From Streptomyces albospinus (GTDB lineage: Bacteria > Actinomycetota > Actinomycetes > Streptomycetales > Streptomycetaceae): a stretch of DNA of 58,161 nucleotides. This document shows, one piece after another, positions 7,743 through 16,036 of the stretch. The notes under the pieces are model-generated. The model worked only from the letters and a program-made list of their open reading frames with translations. It made no database searches and had not been told where the DNA came from. The position numbers and the translations under genes were made by a program. Each line of letters starts with the position of its first letter. Position 1 is the first letter of the stretch. Location: the NCBI RefSeq assembly GCF_014648695.1, contig NZ_BMRP01000042.1, positions 1-58,161 of the forward strand. Direction: 5' to 3'.

Positions 7743-8203
7743 ACCGAGGAGGAGTTCAAGGCGGCCGGGATCAGGCACATCTACCTGAAGTCCACCGCCT
7801 GCGCGGCGCGGAGCAAGAGCCCGGTGACGGACCTGTCGGCGGTCGAGGCCGACATCACCTCGCTCGGCGCGGTCACCGGCACGAGCGCCAAGGCGAAGGA
7901 ACTCGTCGCGGGGATGAAGGAGAAGGTGGGCGCTGTGCAGAAGGCGGTCGGCGGTACGGCGGAAGGCAAGCGGCCGACGTACTTCTTCTTCGACTACGAG
8001 GCCGGTACCAAGCAGCCCACCGTCATCTGCAACCGCCAGGTCGCCAACGCGGTGATCACCCTGGCCGGAGCCCGCAACGTCTTCGCCGACTGCAACAGTG
8101 ACCGCAAGCAGGTCGGCTGGGAGGACGTGATCGCCAAGAACCCGGACTGGATCCAGCTCGGGGTACGCAACCGGGGCAGCGACGCGGCGAACAAGAAGTT
8201 CCC
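7743..8203 (+). pseudogene. ABC transporter substrate-binding protein fragment (FecB/BtuF type)
   Basis: The frame from 7743 reads EEFKAAGIRHIYLKSTAC, then DLSAVEADITSLGAVTGTSA, TYFFFDYEAGTKQPTVICN, ANAVITLAGARNVFADC and VGWEDVIAKNPDWIQLGVRN. This is the C-terminal lobe of a helical-backbone periplasmic binding protein for iron-siderophore or cobalamin-like ligands. The N-terminal lobe and lipoprotein signal are gone at the 5' end, and after NKKF at about 8203 the family sequence stops although the frame continues. A partial internal start at 7824 is not evidence of function. Confidence 0.65.
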
Positions 8204-8315
8204 GCGCTCGTCGCCGCCATGGCCACCCCTGCGGCCCGGCTCCGTGCACCTATCGCTCACACCGACTACAGCGAGCGGCTGTCCGGGGGCCCCTCACCCC
8301 GTGAGCACAACTCTC

Positions 8316-8506
8316 GCCCCCAGCAACGGCAAGCCGTGGGTCTCCCTCGGCGGAACCGACGGCTTCCTGAAGGCCGTAAATGACAAGGGCAGTTCATGGA
8401 GCCAGCTGAGCCAGGTCGGACCACGGGCGCGTGCAGGCCCGAGTACCAGCCCTCAGCCGTCTCCCACAACAAGAAGCGGTACGTGATGTACCAGCGTCAA
8501 ACGTGA
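8316..8506 (+). pseudogene. unidentified gene remnant with frameshift
   Basis: The frame carried over from the binding-protein fragment reads SNGKPWVSLGGTDGFLKAV then NDKGSSWSQLSQ. At about 8420 a different frame takes over with CRPEYQPSAVSHNKKRYVMY and ends QRQT with TGA at 8504-8506. The two pieces look like the broken end of one secreted or carbohydrate-related protein. I do not recognise the family. Confidence 0.3.
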
Positions 8507-8520
8507 TACACCGCCACTGA

Positions 8521-8567
8521 AGAGCGTGCCCGGTGAGACCAGCGACAGGACCCACCGGACACGCTCT
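8521..8567. terminator. 15-bp hairpin with one mismatch
   Basis: Bases 8521-8535 (AGAGCGTGCCCGGTG) pair with 8553-8567 (CACCGGACACGCTCT) except at one position, around an 18-base loop. It lies between the decayed plus-strand material and the convergent thioesterase gene and could end transcription from both sides. Confidence 0.6.
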
Positions 8568-8606
8568 GGGAAGGTGCCGAAGTCCTCGTGTCTCCGGTCC
8601 CCCAAC

Positions 8607-9059
8607 TCAGCTGTTGGGACGGAGAGTCCACACCACGGTCATCTCACCCGTGACCGCCTCGTCCTCGCGCTGGATGGCAATGCTCACCGGGAACTCCGGA
8701 CGCTGCCCCGCGTCGAGTTCCGCGACGACCTCGGCAATCGGGCGCCCCAGCGTGGCCGTGGCCGTCACCGCTCCCTTGGCAAGCTTCTTGTAGCCGATCT
8801 CGGCCCGCACCGCCAGTGGGACGGCCCGTGAGAGCTGGTCTCCGAACGCGGAGAGGACGATGGCACCACTGGCCGACTCGGCCAGCGTAAACATGGCACC
8901 CGCATGCGGGCCGGCGATGTGGTTGTGGTAATCCGGCTGGTCAGGGAGCCGGAGCACGGCACGTTCCGGAGTGACTTCCAGGAACTCCAGGTTCAGGGTG
9001 CGCACCATCGGCACCGTGGAAGCGAGCATCTCGCCGATCGGCGTCTTCTCAACTGTCAT
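8607..9059 (-). CDS. hotdog-fold thioesterase (PaaI/DUF4442-like)
   Basis: A 150-residue single-domain protein. The central PHAGAMFTLAESASG segment is the hallmark of PaaI-like hotdog thioesterases, which hydrolyse acyl-CoA or related thioesters as dimers or tetramers. Length fits the family. ATG 9059 is preferred; a start 54 bases earlier on the message would overlap the promoter-like palindrome at 9071-9082. A truncated copy of the same gene, with the same upstream palindrome, lies immediately upstream on the same strand. The substrate is unknown. Confidence 0.75.
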   Translation of the reverse strand: MTVEKTPIGEMLASTVPMVRTLNLEFLEVTPERAVLRLPDQPDYHNHIAGPHAGAMFTLAESASGAIVLSAFGDQLSRAVPLAVRAEIGYKKLAKGAVTATATLGRPIAEVVAELDAGQRPEFPVSIAIQREDEAVTGEMTVVWTLRPNS

Positions 9060-9070
9060 GGACTCAATGT

Positions 9071-9082
9071 TACCCATCAGTA
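9071..9082. promoter_or_regulatory. imperfect palindrome upstream of the thioesterase gene
   Basis: TACCCATCAGTA lies 11 bases before the start codon. The same motif, as TACCTATCGGTA, sits at almost the same distance before the truncated copy. The outer TACC and GGTA/AGTA halves suggest a repressor site or a conserved promoter core. Confidence 0.45.
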
Positions 9083-9206
9083 GAATCGCCCGCCATACCC
9101 GTTCCCGGCACACCGCCAGCCCGATAGAGACCCCTCGGGTCGCGGACTCGCCCCGCCGCCGAAATCAGCAACTCCGTGCGGAACCCCGAGGTGTACCTAT
9201 GGGGCA

Positions 9207-9377
9207 TCACGCCCCCGCGTGCGGCCCGCCGACGTGGTTGTGGAAGTCGGGCTGGTCGGGCATGCGGACCACGGCACGCTCGACGGCGGTCTCGGTGAAC
9301 TCGGGTTTCAGGGTGCGGACCATCGGCACGGATGCCGCCATCATCTCGCCGATCGACGGCAGGGTCTCTGAGGGCAT
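9207..9377 (-). pseudogene. truncated paralogue of the adjacent thioesterase gene
   Basis: A 56-residue frame begins MPSETLPSIGEMMAASVPMV and runs through MPDQPDFHNHVGGPHAGA before TGA at 9207-9209. It aligns with the first 55 or so residues of the downstream intact gene, which has IGEMLASTVPMVRTL and LPDQPDYHNHIAGPHAGA. The stop comes exactly at the catalytic PHAGA segment, and I find no continuation in any frame down to 9060. It is therefore the 5' third of a tandem duplicate, clearly diverged from its neighbour. Confidence 0.75.
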
Positions 9378-9387
9378 GGCGTCATGT

Positions 9388-9399
9388 TACCTATCGGTA
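9388..9399. promoter_or_regulatory. palindrome upstream of the truncated thioesterase copy
   Basis: TACCTATCGGTA lies 10 bases before the ATG at 9377. It is a better palindrome than its counterpart at 9071-9082, and the flanks (ATGT before, G after) also match between the two sites. The rest of 9378-9653 holds nothing else I can identify. Confidence 0.45.
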
Positions 9400-9653
9400 G
9401 CTTTGCTGTGAAGAGGTCCCGCGACCGGGCACGGAGGGCGCATCCGACCGGCGGGCGGGGCGGATCCGGCGCACCGGCAGGGCGCGATCCGGCGTCCCGT
9501 ACCCGCCCGGAATTCGCTGTCGATCGCCGCCCCTGCCCGCCTATCGTGGGCCGTCATGGGGTCGGGACAACAGCACACCAGGCACTGGCAGCACCACGGG
9601 GGCGGGCGGCACGAGGGGCGCGGGTGGTCCGCGGACCCGCGGGTGCGGTCTTG

Positions 9654-10928
9654 GTGAGGGCCCGCCCGCCGTGGGCGGGGCGCAATTTCCTCCTGCTCAG
9701 CGCCGCCACCGTCGTCGCCGGCCTGGGCAGCAACGGGGCGCTGATCGCGACCTCCTTCGCGGTCCTGGGCGCCGGCGGTTCCGCCACGGACGTCGGGCTG
9801 GTCTCCGCGGCCCGCATGATCCCGCTCGTCTTCTTCCTCCTCATCGGCGGCGCGATCGCCGACCGGCTGCCCCGGCACCGGGTGATGGTCGCCGCGAACA
9901 GCGTCAACTGCGTTGCGCAGGGCCTCTTCGCGCTGCTCGTCCTGGCCGGCGAGCCCCGGCTATGGCAGATGGCGCTGCTGGCCGCGGTGGGCGGCACCGG
10001 GCAGGCGTTCTTCGCCCCGGCGGCCGAGGGCATGCTGCTCGCCAGCGTGTCCGGGGAGGACTCCGGGCGCGCGTTCGCGGTCTTCCGTGTCGGCGTGAAC
10101 GGCGCGACCATCGGCGGCGCCGCGCTGGGCGGCGCCCTGGTCGCCGCCGTCGGCCCGGGCTGGGTGCTGGCGATCGACTCCGCCTCCTTCGCCGTCGCGG
10201 GAGCGCTGCGCGCCTTCCTCGACGTGAGCGGCGTTCCGGCGCGCGCTCCCAGCGGCGGCGTGCTGCACGACCTGCGCGACGGCTGGCGCGAGGTCGCCGG
10301 CCGGCCCTGGCTGTGGGGGATCGTGGTGCAGTTCTCCATCGTCAACGCGGTGATCATCGCGGTCCAGTCGGTCTACGGTCCGCTCGTCGCCGAGGAACAC
10401 CTGGGCGGCGCCGGGCCCTGGGGGCTGGCGCTCGCCGCGTTCGGCGCGGGCACCGCCGGCGGCGCCCTGCTGATGACCCGCTACAAACCGCGCCGGATCC
10501 TCCTCGCCGGCACCCTGTCCGTCTTCCCGCTCGCCCTGCCGTCCGCCGCCCTCGCCGTCCCGCTGCCGACGGCCGGGCTCGCCGCGGTCCTGTTCGGCAG
10601 CGGCGTCTCGATCGAGGTCTTCGCGGTGACGTGGATGCTCGCGCTGCACCAGGAGATCCCCGAGGAGAAGTTCTCCCGCGTCTCCTCCTACGACTGGCTC
10701 GGCTCGCTGGCCATGGTCCCGGTGGCCACCGCGCTGGCCGGCCCCGCCCAGGACCTCGTGGGACGCCCGGCCGCCCTCTGGGGCTGCACGGCCCTGGTCG
10801 TGCTGCTCACGGCAGCCGTCCTGTGCGTACCGGACGTCCGGCGCCTCACCCGCCGTACGGCCGTCGTCGCGGACGGGGACGGCGACGCGGCGGACGACCG
10901 GGGCGGCGCGCGCATCACCCCACGCTGA
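9654..10928 (+). CDS. MFS transporter (enterobactin exporter EntS-like)
   Basis: About 424 residues with 11-12 hydrophobic segments, of the MFS_3 type that includes EntS-like and macrolide-type exporters. The first helix is NFLLLSAATVVAGLGSNGAL, and the loop after helix 2 carries ADRLPRHRVMVAAN, the MFS A-motif position. I chose GTG 9654 because the family starts a few residues before helix 1; TTG 9651 or an upstream start in the same frame are possible. The C-terminal 14 bases overlap the end of the convergent methyltransferase gene. The substrate is unknown. Confidence 0.75.
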   Translation: MRARPPWAGRNFLLLSAATVVAGLGSNGALIATSFAVLGAGGSATDVGLVSAARMIPLVFFLLIGGAIADRLPRHRVMVAANSVNCVAQGLFALLVLAGEPRLWQMALLAAVGGTGQAFFAPAAEGMLLASVSGEDSGRAFAVFRVGVNGATIGGAALGGALVAAVGPGWVLAIDSASFAVAGALRAFLDVSGVPARAPSGGVLHDLRDGWREVAGRPWLWGIVVQFSIVNAVIIAVQSVYGPLVAEEHLGGAGPWGLALAAFGAGTAGGALLMTRYKPRRILLAGTLSVFPLALPSAALAVPLPTAGLAAVLFGSGVSIEVFAVTWMLALHQEIPEEKFSRVSSYDWLGSLAMVPVATALAGPAQDLVGRPAALWGCTALVVLLTAAVLCVPDVRRLTRRTAVVADGDGDAADDRGGARITPR

Positions 10929-11790
10929 ACGCGCCGTCCGGTGGCTCCGGTGACGCGACCGCGTCGGCATCCCGTACGGGCGCCGCGTCCGCGATCAGCC
11001 GGCGCAGCGCCGCGCCGTGCTCGACGCGCGCCGGGAACGGGTCTCCGGCCACCCGCCGGGCCAGCGCCGCCACCGGGATCTCCGCCGGCGAGGCGACCAG
11101 CACCGCGTTGCCGAAGCGCCGGCCGCGCAGCACGGACGGCTCGGCGATGAGCGCGAGGTGCGGGAACACCTCGGCGAAGTTGGCGAGTTGGCTGCGCAGG
11201 AAGGTGAACGGCGCGCCGTCGGCGAGGTTCGCCGCGTAGCAGCCGTGCGGGCGCAGCACCCGGGCGGCAGAGCGCGCGTACTCGACCGAGGTGAGGTGCG
11301 CGGGCACCCGCGAGCCGCTGAAGACATCCGCCACGATCACATCGACGCTGTCCCGCGGCGCCGCCTCCAGCGCCGCCCGCGCGTCCTGCGCGTGCAGCGC
11401 GATACCGGAGCCGTCCGGCAGCGGCAGCTCGTCCGTCACCAGGGCGAGCAGTCCCCGGTCGGCGTCGACCACGTCCTGCCGGGAGTGCGGGCGGGTCGCG
11501 GCCAGATAGCGGGGCAGGGTCAGCGCTCCGCCCCCGAGGTGCAGGACGTCCAGCGGATCGCCGGGGGCGGCGGCCTCGTCCAGCACGTGGGCGAGCCGGC
11601 GCACATACTCGAATTCGAGGTGTGTGGGTGCGTCGAGATCGACGTACGACTGCGGCGCACCGTCCACCGTCAGCAGCCACGCGCGGGGCCGGTCGACATC
11701 CGGCAGCAGCTTGGCGGTGCCGTGGTCCACGGCCCGGGTGAGGGGTATGGGCTCGGACTCGGGGCCGGGCCGGTGTGTTGCGTCGTCCAC
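10915..11790 (-). CDS. spermidine synthase-like SAM-dependent methyltransferase
   Basis: A 291-residue class I methyltransferase-fold protein of the spermidine/spermine synthase group. The nucleotide-binding loop is VLHLGGGALTLPRYL near residue 88, followed by an acidic VVDAD at the end of strand 2 and by DVIVADVFSG near residue 155. Such stand-alone actinobacterial proteins are usually annotated fused-MFS or spermidine synthase and most are not proven polyamine enzymes. Transcription converges with the MFS gene, overlapping it by 14 bases. Confidence 0.75.
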   Translation of the reverse strand: MDDATHRPGPESEPIPLTRAVDHGTAKLLPDVDRPRAWLLTVDGAPQSYVDLDAPTHLEFEYVRRLAHVLDEAAAPGDPLDVLHLGGGALTLPRYLAATRPHSRQDVVDADRGLLALVTDELPLPDGSGIALHAQDARAALEAAPRDSVDVIVADVFSGSRVPAHLTSVEYARSAARVLRPHGCYAANLADGAPFTFLRSQLANFAEVFPHLALIAEPSVLRGRRFGNAVLVASPAEIPVAALARRVAGDPFPARVEHGAALRRLIADAAPVRDADAVASPEPPDGAFSVG

Positions 11791-11844
11791 CGTGCCATTG
11801 TGCCGGGTGGCCGCGGACGGGCCGGGGCGAGTGCCGGGAACGGT

Positions 11845-11881
11845 GCCGGTCCGGTCGATCGTCGTGATCGGCCGGACCGGC
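11845..11881 (-). terminator. hairpin downstream of the EF-Tu gene
   Basis: GCCGGTCCGGTCGATC at 11845-11860 pairs with GATCGGCCGGACCGGC at 11866-11881 with one mismatch and a 5-base loop. It lies 40 bases past the stop of the minus-strand EF-Tu gene and before the methyltransferase gene. Confidence 0.7.
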
Positions 11882-11921
11882 CCCGCAGGCCGGCACCCCG
11901 CTGTGCGCCTGCCGGCCGCGC

Positions 11922-13097
11922 TCAGTCCTCGACGGTACGGACCGTGCCCGCGCCGACCGTCCGGCCGCCCTCGCGGATGGCGAAGCCGAGGCCCGGCTCC
12001 AGCGGCACCTCGCGGCCCAGTTCGACGGTGGCGGTCACCGTCGCGCCGGGGCGGGCGACGGCCCGCTCACCGAGATCGAGGTCGCCGACCACGTCCGCGG
12101 TCCGGATGTAGAACTGCGGGCGGTAGCCGGTGGTCACCGGTGTACGACGGCCGCCCTCCTCCGTGGAGAGGAGGTACACCTCGGCGGTGAAGCGGCGCCG
12201 CGGTGTGACGCTGCCCGGCGCCGCGATCACGAATCCGCGGCGCACGTGCTCGCGGTGCACCCCGCGCAGCAGCAGCGCGACATTGTCCCCGGCCTCGGCG
12301 GACTCCATCGGCTTGCCGAAGGTCTCCAGCCCGGTGACGGTCGTCTGCACCGTGTCCCCGCCCAGCACGGCCACCTGCTCGCCGCACCGCACCGTGCCGC
12401 GCTCGACGGCTCCGGTGACGACCGTGCCGCGCCCGGTGATGGTCAGCACGTTCTCGACCGGCAGCAGGAACGGCGCGCCCACATACCGCTTCGGCATCGG
12501 GACGTAGGTGTCCACGGCGTCCAGCAGCGCGTCGATCGCCGCCGTCCAGTGGGGGTCGCCCTCCAGGGCACGCAGTCCGGAGACCCGTACGACGGGGACG
12601 TGTTCACCGTCGTAGCCCTGCGCGTCGAGCAGTTCGCGCACCTCCAGCTCGACCAGGTCGGTGAGCTCGGGGTCGCCGGCGTCGGCCTTGTTGAGGGCAA
12701 CGACGATGTGCCGTACGCCCACTTGCTTGGCGAGCAGCACATGTTCGGCGGTCTGCGGCATGATCCCGTCGAGCGCGGAGACGACGAGGATCGCGCCGTC
12801 GAGCTGCGCCGCGCCGGTGACCATGTTCTTGATGAAGTCGGCGTGGCCCGGCATGTCCACATGGGCGTAGTGCCGGGTACCGGTCTCGTACTCGACGTGC
12901 GAGATGTTGATGGTGATCCCGCGGGCGGCCTCCTCCGGGGCCCGGTCGATCCGGTCGAACGGGACGAACGTGCCGCTCCCCCGGTCGCTGAGGACCTTGG
13001 TGATGGCGGCGGTGAGCGTCGTCTTGCCGTGGTCGACATGGCCCATGGTGCCGATGTTCAGATGCGGCTTGGTGCGTACGTATGCCGTCTTGGGCAT
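11922..13097 (-). CDS. tuf3: elongation factor Tu, divergent third-type paralogue
   Basis: A 391-residue translational GTPase that would deliver aminoacyl-tRNA to the ribosome. G motifs are complete: GHVDHGKTT at 19-27, RGITIN with Thr62, DMPGH at 81-85, NKAD at 136-139 and SGLRALEG. The usual DCPGH is changed to DMPGH, and the effector region FVPFDRIDRAPEEAARG is more basic than in the main EF-Tu. The last residues LGFAIREGGRTVGAGTV are a normal domain 3 end. It stands alone rather than in an rpsL-fusA-tuf operon, as does tuf3 of S. coelicolor, a stress or stringent-response paralogue. ATG 13097 matches the family N-terminus MPKTAYVRTKPHLN. Confidence 0.88.
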   Translation of the reverse strand: MPKTAYVRTKPHLNIGTMGHVDHGKTTLTAAITKVLSDRGSGTFVPFDRIDRAPEEAARGITINISHVEYETGTRHYAHVDMPGHADFIKNMVTGAAQLDGAILVVSALDGIMPQTAEHVLLAKQVGVRHIVVALNKADAGDPELTDLVELEVRELLDAQGYDGEHVPVVRVSGLRALEGDPHWTAAIDALLDAVDTYVPMPKRYVGAPFLLPVENVLTITGRGTVVTGAVERGTVRCGEQVAVLGGDTVQTTVTGLETFGKPMESAEAGDNVALLLRGVHREHVRRGFVIAAPGSVTPRRRFTAEVYLLSTEEGGRRTPVTTGYRPQFYIRTADVVGDLDLGERAVARPGATVTATVELGREVPLEPGLGFAIREGGRTVGAGTVRTVED

Positions 13098-13206
13098 GGT
13101 GTTCTTCCTCGCAACACTGCGGTGAGAACGGCGCGGTGGCGCCGTGGGGACCCCTGAGCCGCTCCGACCCTCCCCTTGCGGGGTCCGCCGGACATTCCGG
13201 AGAGGG

Positions 13207-13383
13207 TCAGATTCGGGCGCCGTCGGCCGCTGCTGCGGCGGCGGCCGGGACGGCTGCCGCGACGGTGGCGGCTGCGGCCACGGCGAGCGCGGCGGCATCG
13301 GCGACTGCGGTGAAGAAGACGACGGCAGCCTTCGGCGCGTCCGCGACTGCGGACGACAGCGAGAGGAAGGCGTGCCGGAACAT
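13207..13383 (-). CDS. small alanine-rich hydrophobic protein
   Basis: A 58-residue frame with ATG 13383 preceded by AGGA six bases earlier. It begins MFRHAFLSLSSAVADAPK and continues as an almost pure alanine/valine segment ending AAADGARI. It could be one membrane helix or a small surface peptide. It lies between the EF-Tu gene and the divergent TVP38 gene. No family is recognised, and alanine-rich frames are common by chance at this GC content. Confidence 0.35.
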   Translation of the reverse strand: MFRHAFLSLSSAVADAPKAAVVFFTAVADAAALAVAAAATVAAAVPAAAAAAADGARI

Positions 13384-13574
13384 GCGTCCTATGGTGCCGG
13401 GTTGGGACTGCGGCGTCGAATGATTTTCCGGCCCGGTGCCGGCCGCCGCGGCTCCGGGACCGCTGTGCCGCCGAGGGCTCCACCGGACCCCTTCCCGTGT
13501 GCGGCGGAAACGGTTTCGGTGCCGTGCCGCCCGGATTACGGCCGCTCGCCACCTTGGTCGGTTACGCTCCCGGG

Positions 13575-14276
13575 ATGCTCGAACCCGCTGCAACGCCCGA
13601 CGGCCCCGCCGCGCGCTGCCTGCGTGTGCTGCTCTCCCCCTGGTCCCGGCTTGCCCTGCTGCTGGTCCTGCTGGCCTGTGCCGCGGTCGCGATGGTGCTG
13701 TTGCATCCCCAGCGGCTGCTGGCCGGCGGCTGGCCCGGGCAGCTGTCCGGGCCGACCGCCCTCGTGGTCTTCGCGCTGGCGTACGGCGTCTGCACCACCG
13801 CCTTCGTCCCGCGCCCGGTGCTCAACCTCGCCGCGGGCGCCCTCTTCGGGAGCCAGGGCGGGATGGCGACCGCGCTGGCCGGCACGGTGCTGGGCGCCGC
13901 GCTGGCCTTCGGGCTGGGCCGGCTGCTCGGCCAGGACGCACTGCGCCCGCTGCTGCGGGCCCGCTGGCTGACCGCCGCCGACCGGCAGCTGAGCGAGCAC
14001 GGCTTCCGCTCGATGCTGGCGATCCGGCTCTTCCCGGGGCTGCCGTTCGCTGCCATGAACTACTGCGCCGCGGTCTCCCGCATGCGCTGGTCGTCCTACC
14101 TCCTGGCGACGACCGTGGGCAGCATCCCGAACACCGCGGCCTACGCGGTCGCGGGCGCCCGGGCCGCGACGCCCACCTCACCCGCGTTCCTGCTCTCCAC
14201 GGGCTTCATCGCAGTCAGCGGCCTGGCGGCACTGGCCGTGGCCTGGTACAAGCGCAAGGCGCTCCGCGGGGACTGA
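13575..14276 (+). CDS. TVP38/TMEM64 family (VTT domain) membrane protein
   Basis: A 233-residue integral membrane protein. After a first helix (residues 23-43) it shows the VTT/SNARE-associated domain: the re-entrant FVPRPVLNLAAGALFG segment near 78-93, GTVLGAALAFGLGRLLG, and RLFPGLPFAAMNYCAAVSR with SIPNTAAYAV near 155-190. The DedA/TVP38 group is linked to lipid transport or scrambling. The ATG at 13575 follows GCTCCCGGG without a strong ribosome binding site. Confidence 0.8.
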   Translation: MLEPAATPDGPAARCLRVLLSPWSRLALLLVLLACAAVAMVLLHPQRLLAGGWPGQLSGPTALVVFALAYGVCTTAFVPRPVLNLAAGALFGSQGGMATALAGTVLGAALAFGLGRLLGQDALRPLLRARWLTAADRQLSEHGFRSMLAIRLFPGLPFAAMNYCAAVSRMRWSSYLLATTVGSIPNTAAYAVAGARAATPTSPAFLLSTGFIAVSGLAALAVAWYKRKALRGD

Positions 14277-14306
14277 CACCGGTGCCGTGCGTGCACCCGG
14301 TGGCCG

Positions 14307-14993
14307 TCACGACGCGGGCCTCCCCGCCCGGTCCCCTATATGGGCGGGCGGCACCGCGTCCGCGGCGAGCAGCGGGTCCGGCTCGGGAGTTCCCCATTCC
14401 GTACGGAGCGGCAGCACCCCGGCCCACAGCCCCAGTTCGGCGTCCGGCCCCTCGCCGTCATCGGGTGCGCCGGTCCTGAGCTTCACGGATGCCTCGTCGA
14501 GCGAGAGCGCGAGCAGCGCCGTGGCGGCCAGCTCCTTGCGGTTGGGCCGCCGGGCGTAATCCCACTGTCCGGGCGCGGACTGCTCGGTGAGGCAGCGCAG
14601 CCCGGCGCGCTTCTCCGCCTCGTCGGTGACCAGGCGCGGCACCCCGTAGACCATCGCGCTGCGGTAGTTGACCCCGTGCTCGAACACGGAACGGGCCAGC
14701 ACCAGCCCGTCCACATGGGTCACCGTCACACAGACCGTCGCCCCAGGGGACGCCACCAGGCTGCGGCTGGCGACCGAGCCGTGGAAGTACAGCGTGCTGC
14801 CGTCCGACCCGTAGACGGTGGGCACCACCATCACCGTCCCGTCCACCGTCACCCCGAGATGGCAGACGAACCCGGCCGCCAGTACGGCATCGAGCTCGGC
14901 GCGGTCGAGGCTGCCCTGCTCACGCAGGCGGCGGTGCCGGGTGCGCTCGGTCACGGGCAGCGAGGAACCGGGGGCGGAGCGGGGCGCGGTCAT
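14307..14993 (-). CDS. pyridoxamine 5'-phosphate oxidase-like (FMN split-barrel) protein
   Basis: A 228-residue protein. The order HRRLREQGSLDRAELDAVL, GFVCHLGVTVDGTVMVVPTV, STLYFHGSVASRSL, and VCVTVTHVDGLVLARSVFEHGVNYRSAMVYG matches the pyridox_ox_2 split-barrel group, which binds FMN or F420 and probably reduces small substrates. I prefer ATG 14993; an ATG 39 bases upstream is in frame and would add 13 residues. An AT-rich stretch at about 15090-15145 upstream could hold the promoter (TATATA at 15095-15100). Confidence 0.75.
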   Translation of the reverse strand: MTAPRSAPGSSLPVTERTRHRRLREQGSLDRAELDAVLAAGFVCHLGVTVDGTVMVVPTVYGSDGSTLYFHGSVASRSLVASPGATVCVTVTHVDGLVLARSVFEHGVNYRSAMVYGVPRLVTDEAEKRAGLRCLTEQSAPGQWDYARRPNRKELAATALLALSLDEASVKLRTGAPDDGEGPDAELGLWAGVLPLRTEWGTPEPDPLLAADAVPPAHIGDRAGRPAS

Positions 14994-15193
14994 GACGGTC
15001 TGCCGATCTGGGGCCGGGAGCGGGCTGCACACGAGACGGGCAGCCCGGCAGGAACACCCCTCAGGCTACTGATTCCACGCCAGTCGGGCCAGGTATATAA
15101 CTAAATTCGTTGAGAATGGGCACTGCGACAACTAATTCCCTAAGCACCTCGTCGTCCGACCGCAGCCCGACCACCGTCGGACCGTCGTCCGGG

Positions 15194-16036
15194 CTAGGAA
15201 CTGAGGTGGTACTGCGCCCACGGCTGGTGGGACGGTGCGGACTCCTCACGGGCGGGCGCGATGGTGCCCCACGGGGCGAGCGCGCTGTCCCATTCGGACG
15301 AGAGGGCGGCGACATCGGTAACGGCTTCAGTCGACGGCATCGCGCCCGAATGCCAGGCGGCGGCCATGTGGTGGGCGGGGGGTGCGGTGGCATTCCAGGA
15401 AGCCGACTGCTGGGCGGGGATGGTGTATTCGGCCTCATGGACATCGCCGGGGCCCCGGCGGTGGCGGCCCGCGTGGGATTCCGCCGGGCCGGGATAGAAG
15501 CGCCCCTGCGCCGAGAGCTGCTGGGCACGGGTGACCAGCCTCGTGAGATCGAGGCCGAATTCGGAGGCCAGCTCCCGCAGGTCCACTCCGGTCTGCCAAC
15601 TCCCGATCAACACGGCGTCTATAGCGGGCGACCAGTTCTGCTCCGTCGTGACGCCGGAATCGCGCGCCGCACCCGTTTGACGGACCCCCGCGGACGCCGC
15701 CGCAGAGGAGAAGTCCGCAGCATGATCGGGCGCCGGGGACGGCTCTTCCGGCTCCTGGGGCTGCACCGGAGGGGCGGAGAGCAACTCCTCGGCGACGGCG
15801 CGGGCGTCGTCCTTTCCCACCGTGCGCCGGGCGACCCGCACTTCCCGTTCGTTCAGACCGAACAACCCCGCCACGGCGCCCGTACTGCCCACCGTCACCG
15901 CGAACGCCGCCAAAATCCGCGAGCGGTCGGCCTGCGCCTCGTCAAGTCTGGCCTGTGCCTCACGCACACGTTCGTCACCCAGACAAAACGCCTCTGCCAG
16001 CACAGCGTTCCGGTCCCACAATTCTCTCGGATCCAT
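15194..16036 (-). CDS. hypothetical protein with N-terminal helical domain
   Basis: A 280-residue protein of unknown function. Residues 1-85 form a charged helical region (MDPRELWDRNAVLAEAF, DERVREAQARLDEAQADR) followed by a 20-residue hydrophobic stretch ILAAFAVTVGSTGAVAGLFG and LNEREVRVARRTVG, which looks like a helix-turn-helix or coiled-coil adaptor. A proline/alanine-rich linker leads to a second helical piece (WSPAIDAVLIGSWQTGVDL, LASEFGLDLTRLVTRAQQL) that resembles a small winged or MarR-like helix bundle. The C-terminal 90 residues look disordered. It is a single gene; I do not recognise the family. Confidence 0.6.
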   Translation of the reverse strand: MDPRELWDRNAVLAEAFCLGDERVREAQARLDEAQADRSRILAAFAVTVGSTGAVAGLFGLNEREVRVARRTVGKDDARAVAEELLSAPPVQPQEPEEPSPAPDHAADFSSAAASAGVRQTGAARDSGVTTEQNWSPAIDAVLIGSWQTGVDLRELASEFGLDLTRLVTRAQQLSAQGRFYPGPAESHAGRHRRGPGDVHEAEYTIPAQQSASWNATAPPAHHMAAAWHSGAMPSTEAVTDVAALSSEWDSALAPWGTIAPAREESAPSHQPWAQYHLSS

